Assembly: GCF_014930455.1 (NCBI RefSeq)
Contig: NZ_JAAIYO010000007.1
Span: 310,001-374,000, forward strand
Length of the DNA stretch: 64,000 nt
Origin: Corallococcus soli
GTDB lineage: Bacteria; Myxococcota; Myxococcia; Myxococcales; Myxococcaceae
Direction: 5' to 3'
This document shows, piece by piece, positions 63,306-64,000 of this stretch. Numbering within the stretch: position 1 is the first letter of the stretch; every line of letters starts with the position of its first letter. The notes below the pieces were generated by a model. That model searched no databases. It saw only the letters and a list, made by a program, of their open reading frames with translations, and was not told the DNA's origin. The position numbers were made by a program, and so were the translations under genes.

Positions 63306-64000
63306 GTGCCCACCCTCCCCGCTGGCGGCGAACCCAGACGCACCGTCGGTCCCTTCCAGTTGCTGGCCCTGGGCGTCAACGGCATCGTGGGCGTCGGCAT
63401 CTTCTTCGCGCCCGCGGAGGTCGCGGCGCAGGCCCCCGGCATGGGCGCGGTGTGGGCCTTCGCGGTGACGGGCCTGGCGCTGGTGCCGGTGGCGCTCGCG
63501 TTCGCGGTGCTCGGCAGGAGGTTCGACGCGGACGGTGGGCCCGTCGTCTTCGCACGCGCGGCGTTCGGCGAGCGGGCGTCCTTCCTCGTCGGCTGGGTGG
63601 CCTACGTCAGCGCCTTCCTGAGCGCGTCCGCGGTGAACGCGGGGCTGGCGCGGGCGCTGGCGCCGTCGCTGGGGCTGGCGGGGCCGGTGGGCGAGCGCCT
63701 CCTGGCCTCCGCGCTGGTGACGGCGCTCGCGGCGCTGGTGGCCACCGGCATGCGCGTGTCCGCGAGGACGTGGACGGCGCTCACGGTGCTCAAGCTGGTG
63801 CCCCTGGTGGCGCTGCTGGGGGCCTTCTTCTTCCTGCCCTCCGCCGCGGAGCTGCCGGCGCCGCTGCCCGCCACGGGAGGATCGTGGCTGAAGGCGGGGC
63901 TCGCGGTGATGTTCGCCTTCCAGGGGTTCGAAATCGTGCCGGTCATCGCCGGGCAGGTGCGCTCGCCGGAGCGCACGGTGCCGCTGGCCACGGTGGGTTC
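63306..64000 (+). CDS. APC-family amino acid permease, 3' end outside window
   Basis: The frame starts at GTG 63306 and is still open at the window end (231 codons seen). It begins with the APC pattern GPFQLLALGVNGIVGVGIFF, a first span with the GIGxGIF-like unwound segment, then six or seven spans and FAFQGFEIVPVIAGQV, the span-6 segment of this superfamily with its substrate-binding break. It should be an amino acid or amine transporter; the substrate cannot be told. The family is clear. Confidence 0.85.
   Translation, partial: MPTLPAGGEPRRTVGPFQLLALGVNGIVGVGIFFAPAEVAAQAPGMGAVWAFAVTGLALVPVALAFAVLGRRFDADGGPVVFARAAFGERASFLVGWVAYVSAFLSASAVNAGLARALAPSLGLAGPVGERLLASALVTALAALVATGMRVSARTWTALTVLKLVPLVALLGAFFFLPSAAELPAPLPATGGSWLKAGLAVMFAFQGFEIVPVIAGQVRSPERTVPLATVG

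Overview
The window is very GC-rich, densely coding DNA from a myxobacterium, most likely a Corallococcus/Myxococcus-type member of the Myxococcaceae. This is inferred from lineage-restricted families (DUF2381 next to a Ser/Thr kinase, a DUSAM-domain protein, DUF5953, a SitA-like lipoprotein), many eukaryotic-type protein kinases, multidomain signalling proteins and a PKS/NRPS locus. I saw no rRNA, tRNA, CRISPR array, transposase or integrase gene.

Layout. 0-4.5 kb: xanthine dehydrogenase maturation factor xdhC (5' end outside the window) overlapping a fused, eukaryote-like xanthine dehydrogenase. 4.6-6.6 kb: an mbnP-mbnH pair (copper-binding lipoprotein plus di-haem oxidase) with no methanobactin genes nearby. 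6.6-16.5 kb: an accessory zone, nearly all on the minus strand. It holds a DUF2381/kinase pair, an XRE regulator, a kinase remnant without an N-lobe, a membrane protein of visibly lower GC, a stretch with a possible structured RNA ending in an intrinsic terminator, a frameshifted YcnI/DUF1775 gene, a shortened SitA-like lipoprotein with a DUF5953 partner, a tri-haem lipoprotein and a DUSAM protein. The zone is bracketed by the intact mbnH/DUF2381 3' ends (6.4-6.8 kb) and by direct, degenerate copies of the same two ends (15.4-16.5 kb), so it looks built by duplication and insertion.

16.8-33.4 kb: a biosynthetic operon, FAAL-ACP-C-A-PCP, then KS-AT-KR-ACP, then KS-AT-KR-ACP plus a degenerate ACP, then an MFS exporter. 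It would load a fatty acid, add one building block and extend with malonyl units. The first KS has Ser in place of the catalytic Cys, the second KR is dead, the A domain lacks the Asp that holds the alpha-amine, an ACP-like domain lacks its Ser, and there is no thioesterase or reductase. The product and its release cannot be predicted by the usual colinear reading.

33.7-38.1 kb: a cyclic-nucleotide module. A Crp-family regulator preceded by two tandem CRP-like palindromes faces two class III nucleotidyl cyclases, one FHA-GAF-cyclase and one kinase-receiver-cyclase fusion. 38.3-46.2 kb: a sirtuin, a kinase with TPR tail, a TonB-like protein, an amidase and an L,D-transpeptidase. 46.5-49 kb: a RIO-type kinase with a roughly 600-residue repeat tail. 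49-64 kb: mostly housekeeping and accessory genes: AlkB-like dioxygenase, purine nucleoside phosphorylase, LysM/MepA-like endopeptidase, PIN protein, CAP lipoprotein, cysteine-desulfurase-like enzyme, a divergent VOC/TetR pair with two perfect operators, an EamA transporter, a DUF4153-type membrane protein, a secreted EEP-family protein, a GNAT, a membrane glycosyltransferase and an amino acid permease cut by the window end.
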